DNA of 46,226 nt from the NCBI GenBank assembly GCA_964537875.1, contig CAZIDN010000027.1:1-46226 (forward strand). Reading direction: 5' to 3'. How positions within the stretch are numbered: position 1 is the stretch's first letter; the number at the start of each line of letters is the position of its first letter. Made by a program: the position numbers and the translations under genes. The notes below the pieces were generated by a model that saw nothing but the letters and a program-made list of their open reading frames with translations, made no database searches and was not told the DNA's origin. Below, one piece after another: positions 26,201 through 33,311 of this stretch. The stretch comes from JAPKZH01 sp964537875. GTDB lineage: Bacteria; Acidobacteriota; Aminicenantia; Aminicenantales; UBA4085.

Positions 26201-26567
26201 CGCGCTGCAGGCGCGTTTCCTTGAGTTGGCGAAAGAATCAAATCCCTGGCCGTGCGATTTTCCATCCGCTCAATTTGCGCGATTCAAGGAAAGCGAGCCG
26301 AGCTCTGGTTTTCCGGGCCGGAGAGGGGGAACAGAAGAAAGAAAGGATAATATTCTTGTTGCAGATAGCGAGCTGGAACCCTCTCAAATCCAGGACCTTG
26401 CCGAGATTATGCCCAAACTGCTTGAAATAAAGGCCAAGGACAAAGTTCCCTTCAGATTCAATGTCAGAGTCGAGATGGGAGACGGAAAATCTGCTCCACC
26501 AGCTAAGTCTGTGAAAGACGCGAATGAATTATTGAAGCGGATCAAAAAGGGCCTGGAACTGAAGTAG
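23250..26567 (+). CDS. DUF499 (COG1483-type) AAA+ ATPase
   Basis: This is a 1105-residue predicted ATPase. It opens with PWHEVVKLRDDLKSGNLPLH, typical of DUF499 proteins. Walker A is LTYGGGKTHTLIAL (near residues 87-97), and Walker B is LILIDEVLMYAR (near 210-220). The long C-terminal part carries no motif I recognise. GGAGG lies 9 nt before the ATG, inside the end of the DUF1016 gene. DUF499 ATPases are established partners of DUF1156 methyltransferases in prokaryotic defence islands, though their mechanism is little known. It is the last gene of the island; a hairpin follows the stop. Confidence 0.9.
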   Translation: MPKLPWKPWHEVVKLRDDLKSGNLPLHMFAADLYEVMTQRGKRPAYEKPEQFFALTFPTYNLRQLVRDVILRLAGKNDKAVRQLELTYGGGKTHTLIALWHLVHDPANLPDLPAVEEFVQEIGRKPPKCRVAGLCFDKLDAEKGMEVNSPEGKIRRLKQPWSVLAFQLAGDEGLKLLHANNKAEERDSAPAENLLIELLERPGNDGLGTLILIDEVLMYARGKVDQKPESRTQLANFFQYLTQAVVKVDKCCLVASLLATDPRKSDKLGREIQAELYQIFQRQREEAVEPVIKEDIAEVLRRRFFTLESLKDRDSFRQHVMAALKGVAAVDEQTAKQGATAEERFLKSFPFHPDLTDVLYSKWTQLARFQRTRGILRTFALALREAEKWDTCPLIGSAIFLAAPQKEGLSESLRELVTVADTEEWEGKKQAWTGILDNEFSQARQIQTESIGLKFREIEQAAVGTFLHSQPIGQNAKTRDLMLLLGTCRPDKIELEKGLTRWAQTSYWLDDAYTAGADSQLPGTWRLGNRPNLVQMHAVAAKNVPDDTVRARLVDEIDRAKSLTAGASAAGVRVHTLPSRPRDIEDDGSFHFAVLGPNAASESGKPSKEAERFLEETTGADKPRVYRNAVLLIVPSKDGLELAMDRVRNYLAWEIVREEIKKQQKDGNVDAARAQTLQMNIDKAKGRITESIRQAYCIVVTVSEKNESQAFKITITEDPHFSIIKSDRRSRIQETPITAEALLPDGPYNLWRPGETSRRVKDLVGAFAQLPHLPKMLKVGAIHDTLAEGCEKGTFVLRLVRPDGTFRTWWMTRLDENALCDSALELVLPYGAELNELSPSLLAYDKLPGLWQTQEIIVKAAYDYFRGSTVVQIDRGSYKEPMHIPKASQDVVDKAICAAVENGVIWLLSGPASIFGEPMPAGVLSSQAKLCAPPPPISPAEIMQEILPDAWKDGIATGLSIASALSIKAGKTLPWKTVRDVISSALQARFLELAKESNPWPCDFPSAQFARFKESEPSSGFPGRRGGTEERKDNILVADSELEPSQIQDLAEIMPKLLEIKAKDKVPFRFNVRVEMGDGKSAPPAKSVKDANELLKRIKKGLELK

Positions 26568-26570
26568 CGC

Positions 26571-26616
26571 GGATATCGTTGGGCATATGCTGCTTTTAGA
26601 AAGCAATGCCATATCC
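26571..26616 (+). terminator. Hairpin after the DUF499 stop, possible terminator
   Basis: Stacked arms GGATAT/ATATCC, GGCAT/ATGCC and TGCT/AGCA fold 26571-26616 into a long bulged hairpin directly after the stop codon. No T-run follows, so it may stabilise the mRNA 3' end or act as a Rho-associated stop site. Confidence 0.35.
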
Positions 26617-26709
26617 CCCTGCTTGAAACGCGTTCGATTGTCTTCGTGTTGCCTGATTTGATAGAGGCCATTTGATTAAGTAGATAATGTCTATAGGAAG
26701 TTTTATATT

Positions 26710-26853
26710 ATGAAAAAAAACCGCGATTGTTTTTTATGTCCCTTTCTTTTGCCCGAATTAGCAAGAAAGGATTTTGGCCGTGCGTTCTTCTATGATTTCG
26801 GTCCAGAAAATTTATTGAGGAATTCAACGGCCTTGAGAATCGGGATGCCCTGA
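26710..26853 (+). CDS. Possible 47-residue small protein after the defence island
   Basis: An ATG frame of 47 codons starts MKKNRDCFLCPFLLPELARK. It has an AGGAAG about 10 nt upstream and a weak promoter-like TTGATA-17-TAGATA at 26658-26686. It carries one CxxC pair. Its last 64 nt overlap the PIN gene on the other strand, which weakens the case. It may be chance. Confidence 0.2.
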   Translation: MKKNRDCFLCPFLLPELARKDFGRAFFYDFGPENLLRNSTALRIGMP

Positions 26854-27200
26854 TATTCCTTCAAGGCTAGGAGATGGCTGTCTCCTGAAACGATCCAATC
26901 AGCTTTTCCTTCAGCGGCGCATTCAAGGACTCTGTTGTCGGGATCGTCGTTCAGAATGCTGATTCTATGTCTCGGCTTAACCAGCTCAGCCAAAGATCCG
27001 ATCATTTGGACGGCTTTTTTTGCCTCTTCATCGTCGCGGCGAAACTTATCCCTTAAAACCATGACAAGTTCCAACAAAATAGAGGGAGAGATAAGAAGCC
27101 GCATTTTTCTCTCCCAGGCGAGCCTGATAAGTTTTTCCGGATTTCCTCCAAACAAGATGGCCGAAAGGAGAATATTCGTGTCAAAAACAACCCGGATCAC
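26790..27200 (-). CDS. PIN-domain toxin, COG1569-like
   Basis: This is a 136-residue PIN-domain RNase of the type found as the toxin of two-gene toxin-antitoxin loci. RVVFDTNILLSAIL holds the first catalytic aspartate, ELVMVL the helix acid, and VLECAAEGKADWIVSGDSHL the remaining acidic residues. It starts with GTG, which overlaps the antitoxin stop as GTGA, and has almost no ribosome binding site of its own. The toxin is therefore probably made only by reinitiation after the antitoxin. It lies just right of the defence island on the opposite strand. Confidence 0.9.
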   Translation of the reverse strand: MIRVVFDTNILLSAILFGGNPEKLIRLAWERKMRLLISPSILLELVMVLRDKFRRDDEEAKKAVQMIGSLAELVKPRHRISILNDDPDNRVLECAAEGKADWIVSGDSHLLALKEYQGIPILKAVEFLNKFSGPKS

Positions 27201-27460
27201 TTCTGTCTCTGCGTTTGTCGGAAGTCGTGCACGATTTTCTCTACGTCTTCTTCCGACGTGATATCGAATTTCTTGGCTATCTCCCGTCCCATCTTTCTCA
27301 GCCTCCGCCAGCGCTTTTCATGGAGAAAATCCTCATAGACCCTGATCATGTCGCGGAAGAGTTCGCTTTTTGTCTTTTGCTCAAGCTTCGCCATTTCCTC
27401 GATTTCTTTGTAGATTTGAGGCGGAAGGGAAATCGTCACTGTCTTCGTAATGCGGCTCAT
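27197..27460 (-). CDS. Ribbon-helix-helix (CopG-type) antitoxin
   Basis: This is an 87-residue protein. The N-terminus RITKTVTISLPPQIYKEIEE is a ribbon-helix-helix DNA-binding domain, which forms dimers and represses its own promoter. The charged C-terminal tail would bind and block the PIN toxin. AAGGAG lies 8 nt before the ATG at 27460. The stop overlaps the toxin start. A promoter with a direct repeat lies immediately upstream. Confidence 0.88.
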   Translation of the reverse strand: MSRITKTVTISLPPQIYKEIEEMAKLEQKTKSELFRDMIRVYEDFLHEKRWRRLRKMGREIAKKFDITSEEDVEKIVHDFRQTQRQK

Positions 27461-27479
27461 ATTGAGGGCTCCTTGATGA

Positions 27480-27523
27480 GTCTTACAATGTCTTACTATA
27501 TACCGATCTCTTTGAGCCGTCAA
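27480..27523 (-). promoter_or_regulatory. Promoter and candidate operator of the PIN toxin-antitoxin pair
   Basis: On the minus strand TTGACG (27518-27523), 17 nt, then TATAGT (27495-27500). GTAAGAC occurs twice, 10 bp apart (27480-27496), overlapping the -10 box and the start site. Direct repeats one helical turn apart are what paired RHH dimers bind. Confidence 0.55.
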
Positions 27524-27559
27524 GCGATAGTTCCTTTGAGAGGTTCTCTTGAATAGACG

Positions 27560-27802
27560 AACGGAGGGGCGCCGAATCTCACTTGGCTAGCAGGCTGGCG
27601 TTTCAATTCAGAAGAGAGGTATAATCTTCAGGATGACAGGCAAAGGGATGCCTTAAAGGCCATTTCTTATATAAAACAAAGCTCCCCCAAGCGGACATTT
27701 ATTCTCCGGAACGGCTATGTCTACGCGTTGGAGGCCAACGAAGAGGAAGTCATCAAGCGTTATAAAATCAAAAACTGGGACTCGATCAAGTCAGGATTAT
27801 AA
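27560..27802 (+). pseudogene. 3' fragment of an unidentified gene
   Basis: A frame that opens after a TAG near 27557 reads about 75 codons to TAA 27800-27802 without any ATG, GTG or TTG near its start. The translation, ending KRYKIKNWDSIKSGL, has normal protein composition (RTFILRNGYVYALEANEEEV). It looks like the C-terminal remnant of a lost gene beside the toxin-antitoxin pair. A dispersed coding exon of a recombined locus or chance are alternatives. The rest of the 27524-27897 gap shows nothing else. Confidence 0.4.
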
Positions 27803-27897
27803 ACAGGAACGGTTCTATTTTTCGATGGAGCTTAGGCGAGATTGTTTTTGAAACTCCCTTGCTTTCCCGGAGTTCAAAAAATGTCGCCGCTCCCTTT

Positions 27898-29466
27898 TCA
27901 ATGGAGTTCGGGAAATTTTTCTGGGGGGCGGCGGAGCTTTATCGCCTGCTCATAGGCATAGGCGATCCGGATGAGTGTCGGCTCGGCGAATAGCTTCCCC
28001 ACGATCTGCAGCCCTGCCGGAAGATTTTTGTAAGTGAAGCCCATCGGCACGTTGAAACCGGGAAACCCGGTATGAGGGGGGATGATCTGGCTGTTGTCGC
28101 CGGCCGGGCTTTCCATGTCGCCGACCTTTCTTGGCGGGTTGCTCCAGGTCGGATAGATGATGGCGTCCAGGCGCTGCCCGTCCATCGCTTTCTCTACGGC
28201 TTCGCGGAATTTGATATTCCGCGGCTCATGATAGAGATCCTGACAGAGGGGTTCTTTCTTTTCGTCTGCCGCCAAAGCCTGCTTCAGCCGACGCTCGATA
28301 TAAGGCGCATACATCCCGGACTTGACGATCTCGGCCAGCGTCTTAAAGGGGACCGTCTCGCCGCGCGAGGCGAGGTATTCCTCGACATCGTGTTTGAACA
28401 TGTCGCACCACAGGTTCTTCGTCAGCGCTTCGAAATTCGGGATGACAAAAGGATCGACGATCTCGGCGCCTTGGGCTTTCATGTCGGCGATGGCCTTCTC
28501 GACGAGGGCCTTGAGCTGAGGATCGGCCTTGGGCGTGTCGACAAAGGTCCGGAAGACGCCGATGCGCGCTCTCTTCAGGCCGTTTTTATCCAGGAATTGG
28601 GTGTAATTTTTGGGGACTTTGCCGCGGCAAGCCTCCGTGATGGGATCGGCCGGATCGTAGCCGGCGATCACTTCGAGGACCCTCACGGCGTCTTCGACGG
28701 TGCGCGCCATCGGACCACCGATATCGTTCCGCAGGTAAAGCGGCACGATGCCGTCGCGGCTGGTCAGGCCCATGGTGGAACGGATTCCGACCAGGCCATT
28801 ATGGGACGAGGGACCGCGGATGGAATTCCCGGTATCGGTGCCGAGCCCGACAGCGCCGAAGTTCGCCGCCACGGCCGCGGCCGTCCCGCCGCTCGAGCCG
28901 GCTGGGACGCGCTCGAGGTCATAGGGATTCCGGGTGATCCCTGCCACAGAGCTTTCGGTGAGGTAGGGGCTAAAAGCCCATTCTGCCATATTGGATTTTG
29001 CCAGGATGATGGCGCCCGCTTCCCGGAGTTTCCGGACTTGAAAAGCGTCATCTGGCGGAACCCAGCCCTTTAGGGCCAGGGAGCCGCCGGTCGTCGGCAG
29101 GTCCTTTGTGTCATAGTTGTCCTTGACGATGACCGGAATGCCGTGGAGCGGCCGCAGTTTTTTCGTTCGTTGAAATTCCTGATCGAGCTCGTCCGCCGTC
29201 CTCAAGGCGTCCGGATTGACGACAACAATGGCATTCAGTTTTGTCGGCTGGTCGTAGGCTTCGATGCGTCTGAGGTAAGTTTCGACAAGGACACGTGAAG
29301 TCAGCCGGCCCGCCTGCATAGCGCGGTGGATTTCGCCGATGGTGGTCTCGACGACGGGAAATGGACTGCCCTTTTCCTGCGTTGCTGTCGGAGTCTGGTG
29401 AATGCACGATGGTGTCAGGATGAATCCCAAAGAGAATAAAACAGCCAGAGATGCGAACCGCGGCAT
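27898..29466 (-). CDS. Exported amidase (amidase signature family)
   Basis: This is a 522-residue amidase-signature hydrolase. The Ser-cisSer-Lys triad is present: Lys in IPVIVKDNYDT, Ser in VPAGSSGGTAAAVAAN, and the nucleophile region GLGTDTGNSIRGPSSHNG. The N-terminus RFASLAVLFSLGFILTPSC is a signal peptide with a possible but non-ideal lipobox cysteine, so the enzyme is likely outside the cytoplasm. That argues against a GatA role and for catabolism of amides or peptides. The ATG at 29466 is chosen because a frame opening with TTG 19 codons earlier lacks a ribosome binding site. The next gene upstream on this strand is a DPP-IV-like peptidase. Confidence 0.92.
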   Translation of the reverse strand: MPRFASLAVLFSLGFILTPSCIHQTPTATQEKGSPFPVVETTIGEIHRAMQAGRLTSRVLVETYLRRIEAYDQPTKLNAIVVVNPDALRTADELDQEFQRTKKLRPLHGIPVIVKDNYDTKDLPTTGGSLALKGWVPPDDAFQVRKLREAGAIILAKSNMAEWAFSPYLTESSVAGITRNPYDLERVPAGSSGGTAAAVAANFGAVGLGTDTGNSIRGPSSHNGLVGIRSTMGLTSRDGIVPLYLRNDIGGPMARTVEDAVRVLEVIAGYDPADPITEACRGKVPKNYTQFLDKNGLKRARIGVFRTFVDTPKADPQLKALVEKAIADMKAQGAEIVDPFVIPNFEALTKNLWCDMFKHDVEEYLASRGETVPFKTLAEIVKSGMYAPYIERRLKQALAADEKKEPLCQDLYHEPRNIKFREAVEKAMDGQRLDAIIYPTWSNPPRKVGDMESPAGDNSQIIPPHTGFPGFNVPMGFTYKNLPAGLQIVGKLFAEPTLIRIAYAYEQAIKLRRPPEKFPELH

Positions 29467-29587
29467 TCTATTTATCGCAAGCCAAGTCAACTGGATCCCT
29501 CTGCGGGTGGTTCTCCGATGCAAGCCACGGGGAACTGCTCGTCAAACGGGGACGCGCACCAAAAGGAGATGTTCCCGCAGTGCCCGT

Positions 29588-31693
29588 TTATTTGTTCAGA
29601 ACCAGGTTCTCGATGAAGAACTCCATCATCCGGTCCGGGCGAAGGCCGGAATGGCCGGCGTCGGGGCCGACCTGGACTTCGAGGCTCTTGCCCGCCCTCT
29701 GGAGTGCCTGGATGAGTTGCATGGCGTTGGTCGGGTGAACGTTGTTGTCCGCCGTTCCGTAATAGATCATCAGCCGGCCTTTCAGGTTATCGATGTACTT
29801 CATGGCGTTGCCGGCCTCATACCCGTCCTTGTTTTCCTGGGGTATCCACATGTAGCGTTCGGTGTAGATGCTGTCGTACTGATACCAGGACGTCACGGCC
29901 GAGCCGGCGCTGGCCGCCGCAAACGCTTCCGGGTGGCGGAGAAGACACATGGCGGAGGCGTATCCGCCGTAGGACGTGCCGAAGATGCCGACGCGCTCCT
30001 TGTTGACGTAAGGGCGGTCCCAAAGCGACTTCACGCCGGCCGCCTGGTCGTCCATCTCGACGACGCCCAGACGCATGTAGATGGCGTCCATCGCTTTCTT
30101 ACCCAGACCGGCCGAGCCGCGTGTATCAAACGAGGCGACGAGGAAACCGTATTCGGTGGTGGGATTGGGCGTGGAAAACCGTTCCGAGGCTCCGGCCCAG
30201 CCCGGCCCGGCGTAAACGCTCACGAGCAGAGGATATTTCTTGTTCGGATCGAAGGTGGAGGGGAAGTTAAGGACGCCGTAGAGATCGCGGCTTCCGTCGG
30301 CAGACTTGAATTTGATCAACTCGACCTTCTTGAGTCCGAGCTGGTCGAACTTCGTCATGTCGCTCTTGGCCAGTTCAGCCACCATCTTGCCCTTGGCGTC
30401 GATCAGGCGTGTGAAGGGCGGCTGGTCGTGGGTCTGGGCTGTATCGACGAAATACTTGTTGTCTGGAGAAATGTTGGCGGCCGTTACGGCATGGTTGTAG
30501 GTCGGGTCGGTCAGGCGGACATCCTTTTTGCCGTCGAGGCTGACGCGGTGGAACTGCATCATCATATGGTTCGCGCCGTCGCGGGCCATGTAATAAAGGA
30601 AGCCTGCCTCCTCGTCCACCTTGACGATGTTTGAGACTTCGAAGGGATGGTTGGTGAGGGTGACCAGGAGCTTGCCGCTCAAGTCATACAGATATAAATT
30701 TCTGAAGCCGGTCCGCTCGGAGGTCCAGATGAACCGCTTGTTGTCCTTGAGATACTGCATGGGCGGGGAGTTCTCGGTCCAGCTCGGCGGCCATTCTTCG
30801 CGAATGATGACCCGGCATTTGCCCGTCTCGGGATTGGCCGCGGTGAACTCCATGATATTCTGACGGCGGTTGGCCCGGTTGAAGAGCAATTCCTTTCCGT
30901 CAGGCGACCATGACACGTGATAGGCGTAATGCCCGACGACAGCGTCCTCGAACGGCTTGCCGTCGCGGATGTCGACCTGAGTGATCTTCTTCGCGGCGAT
31001 GTCGTAGATGTATATTTCGGCGATCGGATTCGGCTGCCCGGCCTTCGGATAGGCCTCGATATCGGCCTTGCTGTAGAGCTTGGTCTGGTCGAGCTGGAGG
31101 AAATAATCGGGCACTTTGCTCTCATCGAAACGGTAGTAGGCGATCTTTTTGCTGTCGGGCGACCACCACATGGCCGAGTTCTGGTTCAACTCCTCGCCGT
31201 ACACCCAGCTGGCCGAGCCATACTTGGTGCGCGCCTTTTCGTTGCCTTCCGTCGTGACGGCGAACTCGTTCTTGCCGTCGGCATCGCTCAGCCAGAGATT
31301 GCGGTCGCGATAAAAGGCCTTGAGCTTCTTGTCGGGCGAGATTGCCTCGGAAAACTGCCGGCCGCGTTCCGGAAATCCGGCGGGTCGGCCAAAGCCTTCA
31401 GGCTTGGCGGGGGGTTGAGCCGCACCAACCTCGGTCGTTTTCTTGGACTTGATGTCATAACGCCAAATTTTGCCGTCCTTGGTGAACTCAAATGCTTTTC
31501 CCGCATCCTTCCACGTCACCTGCTGCAAGGTCCCAAGCTTGACCGCGCCCTGGATTTCCTTGCTCATTTTCTGATACTGCTCGTAGCCCGGGTACGTTTT
31601 CAGCCGGTCCTGGGCGGCCACAAGCGCCGGAATGAGCAAGCTCAGTGAAAAAATGAAGAGAAAGAGAGCTGTCCGTGTCCTCGTCTTGGTCAT
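29588..31693 (-). CDS. Secreted S9 prolyl peptidase (dipeptidyl peptidase IV-like)
   Basis: This is a 701-residue serine peptidase. A clear signal peptide (LFLFIFSLSLLIPALVAAQ) precedes the beta-propeller DPPIV-N region, for example WWSPDSKKIAYYRFDESKVP and YHVSWSPDGKELLFNRA. The C-terminal alpha/beta hydrolase has the nucleophile GIFGTSYGGYASAM, the aspartate YGTADNNVHPTNAMQL and the histidine DAGHSG. It would act in the periplasm or outside the cell on proline-containing peptides. AAGGAGG lies 8 nt before the ATG, and a TTGTCA promoter lies upstream. It fits a peptide-degrading lifestyle together with the amidase and the M20 peptidase. Confidence 0.95.
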   Translation of the reverse strand: MTKTRTRTALFLFIFSLSLLIPALVAAQDRLKTYPGYEQYQKMSKEIQGAVKLGTLQQVTWKDAGKAFEFTKDGKIWRYDIKSKKTTEVGAAQPPAKPEGFGRPAGFPERGRQFSEAISPDKKLKAFYRDRNLWLSDADGKNEFAVTTEGNEKARTKYGSASWVYGEELNQNSAMWWSPDSKKIAYYRFDESKVPDYFLQLDQTKLYSKADIEAYPKAGQPNPIAEIYIYDIAAKKITQVDIRDGKPFEDAVVGHYAYHVSWSPDGKELLFNRANRRQNIMEFTAANPETGKCRVIIREEWPPSWTENSPPMQYLKDNKRFIWTSERTGFRNLYLYDLSGKLLVTLTNHPFEVSNIVKVDEEAGFLYYMARDGANHMMMQFHRVSLDGKKDVRLTDPTYNHAVTAANISPDNKYFVDTAQTHDQPPFTRLIDAKGKMVAELAKSDMTKFDQLGLKKVELIKFKSADGSRDLYGVLNFPSTFDPNKKYPLLVSVYAGPGWAGASERFSTPNPTTEYGFLVASFDTRGSAGLGKKAMDAIYMRLGVVEMDDQAAGVKSLWDRPYVNKERVGIFGTSYGGYASAMCLLRHPEAFAAASAGSAVTSWYQYDSIYTERYMWIPQENKDGYEAGNAMKYIDNLKGRLMIYYGTADNNVHPTNAMQLIQALQRAGKSLEVQVGPDAGHSGLRPDRMMEFFIENLVLNK

Positions 31694-31727
31694 GAAAAAA
31701 ACCTCCTTGATTTTAGGGACGTCCTAT

Positions 31728-31756
31728 ACAATATTTATTTTTTATCTTTTTGACAA
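31728..31756 (-). promoter_or_regulatory. Promoter of the S9 peptidase gene
   Basis: On the minus strand TTGTCA (31751-31756), 17 nt, then TATTGT (31728-31733), just after the stop of the VOC gene. The start near 31721 leaves about 28 nt of leader. Confidence 0.5.
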
Positions 31757-31766
31757 GCGACTCCAG

Positions 31767-32138
31767 TCACTTCTTCGGCGGAAGGATCTCGGTCCAATAA
31801 CCGTCCGGGTCCTCGATGAAATAAATCCCCATCTTCGGATTCTCGTAACAGACGCAGCCCATAGCTTTATGCCGCGCGTGGGCGACGTCGTAGTCGTCTG
31901 TCCGGAAGGCCATGTGAATTTCATTATCGCCCAGATTATAGGGTTCTTTGCGGTCTCTGAGCCAGGTCAACTCAAGGCTGTGGGGCGTGGTGCCGTCGCC
32001 GAGGAAGACGAGGATGAAGCTTCCGTCCGGAGCGTTGATCCGCCGGATCTCCTCGAGCCCCAGGGCTTCTTTGTAGAAGGCCAGGCTCTTGTCCAGGCGA
32101 AGCGCGTTGATGTTGTTGTGGGCGAATTGGAATTTCAT
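31767..32138 (-). CDS. Glyoxalase/VOC-superfamily protein
   Basis: This is a 123-residue VOC-fold protein resembling lactoylglutathione lyase. It has the typical N-terminal FQFAHNNINALRLDKSLAFY, the metal-ligand strand SLELTWLRD, HMAFRTDDY and the end FIEDPDGYWTEILPP with the last glutamate ligand. GGAGG lies 5 nt before the ATG at 32138, and the gene begins 9 nt after the stop of the FAD oxidoreductase, so it is the third gene of that cluster. It may handle a reactive product of the dehydrogenase; that is inference. Confidence 0.9.
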   Translation of the reverse strand: MKFQFAHNNINALRLDKSLAFYKEALGLEEIRRINAPDGSFILVFLGDGTTPHSLELTWLRDRKEPYNLGDNEIHMAFRTDDYDVAHARHKAMGCVCYENPKMGIYFIEDPDGYWTEILPPKK

Positions 32139-32147
32139 GGCCACCTC

Positions 32148-33311
32148 CTATTTCAGCTTTTCCATAGCGGCAAATGTCCGATAGGGCGAAAGAAACTCGA
32201 GAAGCTCCCCGTCCTTGGCCGAAAGATCCCCCTTGATGAGGTGGGTGAGCATCTCGCCGAGCCCAGGGCCGATCATGAAGCCCTGGCCGCACATGCCGAC
32301 GGCGAGGAGCAGGCCCTGGACTTCCTTAGCCCAGCCGACGAGCGGGGCGCCATCCGGGGTCATCGGATAAAGGCCGCGCCAGGTCCTCCTGACCCGGATG
32401 TTTTTGAGCCTCGGCATGATGTTCACCATCCGCTTGGCCACAAGCGGCAGGAACGAGCTCGTTTCCCTGGTGTCGAACCCCCAGATGCTCGGGTTCGGCG
32501 TGATGCAGAAGATGACCTGTCCCGTGGCGTGCTGGAAGAAATAATAGTTCGTCGAGGCGTCCGTCGGATGCATGTCGACGACCATGGGATTGAGGAAGCG
32601 GGCTACCGGCTCGGTCACGGCCCCTTCGTGGGAGTCCGGGCGGACGGGAACATCGATTCCGGCCCATTGGGCCACCTCCGCTCCCCAGGGCCCGGCGGCG
32701 TTGATGACGATCTCGGCCCCGTATTCGGCCTGGTCCGTCCTGATCCCGCGGACACGGCCGCCTTCGATGATGAGGTCGGTGGCCGGCTCGCGGAAATGGA
32801 ATTCCGCGCCCGCCCGCTTGGCGTGCGTGTAAAAAGCGTGGGCGGAGAGGAGCGGCGATGCATGGCCGTCATCGGGCGAGAACGTTCCGCCGATGAGATC
32901 TTCCGGTTTCAGGTCCGGGATGATGTCGAGGAGTTCCTTTTTATCGAGCCAGTCGATGTTGAGCCCGTGCTTTTTCTGGGCGATCAGCAGCTCCTTCAGC
33001 GTCTTCTCTTCCCGCTCGGCATAGGCGACGAAGGCATATCCGCCCTGGTGCCATTCCAGGCTCTCTCCGGTGCGGCTGTTCCACGCGCTAAAAATCTCGA
33101 GGCTTCTCAGGCAGATGCGGATCTTGGCCGGGTCGGAGTGCGTAGCGCGCAGGCCGCCGATGGCATGCTTGTTCGATCCCTGGCCGGCGCTCGGGAACTT
33201 GTCGATGACGAGGGTTCGGATCCCCGCCTCGGCCAGGAACATGGCCGTCGGCGTTCCCACGCTGCCGGCGCCGATGATGATGACATCAAAGGACTTTTTA
33301 GAACTGGCCAT
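32148..33311 (-). CDS. FAD-dependent amino-acid oxidoreductase (DAO/HcnC-like)
   Basis: This is a 387-residue DAO-family flavoprotein. The dinucleotide fold reads FDVIIIGAGSVGTPTAMFLA with VIDK at the end of strand two. The central substrate domain and the C-terminal GMCGQGFMIGPGLGEMLTHL match sarcosine oxidase beta and HcnC-type subunits. The ATG at 33311 overlaps the 3' end of the upstream gene by 14 nt. With that HcnA/HcnB-like partner it probably forms a dye-linked dehydrogenase for an amino or imino acid such as sarcosine, proline or hydroxyproline. The substrate cannot be read from sequence. Confidence 0.92.
   Translation of the reverse strand: MASSKKSFDVIIIGAGSVGTPTAMFLAEAGIRTLVIDKFPSAGQGSNKHAIGGLRATHSDPAKIRICLRSLEIFSAWNSRTGESLEWHQGGYAFVAYAEREEKTLKELLIAQKKHGLNIDWLDKKELLDIIPDLKPEDLIGGTFSPDDGHASPLLSAHAFYTHAKRAGAEFHFREPATDLIIEGGRVRGIRTDQAEYGAEIVINAAGPWGAEVAQWAGIDVPVRPDSHEGAVTEPVARFLNPMVVDMHPTDASTNYYFFQHATGQVIFCITPNPSIWGFDTRETSSFLPLVAKRMVNIMPRLKNIRVRRTWRGLYPMTPDGAPLVGWAKEVQGLLLAVGMCGQGFMIGPGLGEMLTHLIKGDLSAKDGELLEFLSPYRTFAAMEKLK

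Noticed and set aside
14113..26789. Flanking attachment-site direct repeats or an integrase that would make the defence island a mobile element
   Set aside because: I found no tRNA end, integrase gene or convincing direct repeats at the borders by eye. A computed repeat search would be needed to exclude them.
28072..29073. Long plus-strand open frame opposite the amidase gene
   Set aside because: It is the complement of a well-supported enzyme gene. Such long antisense frames are usual in GC-rich coding DNA, and no family motif is seen.
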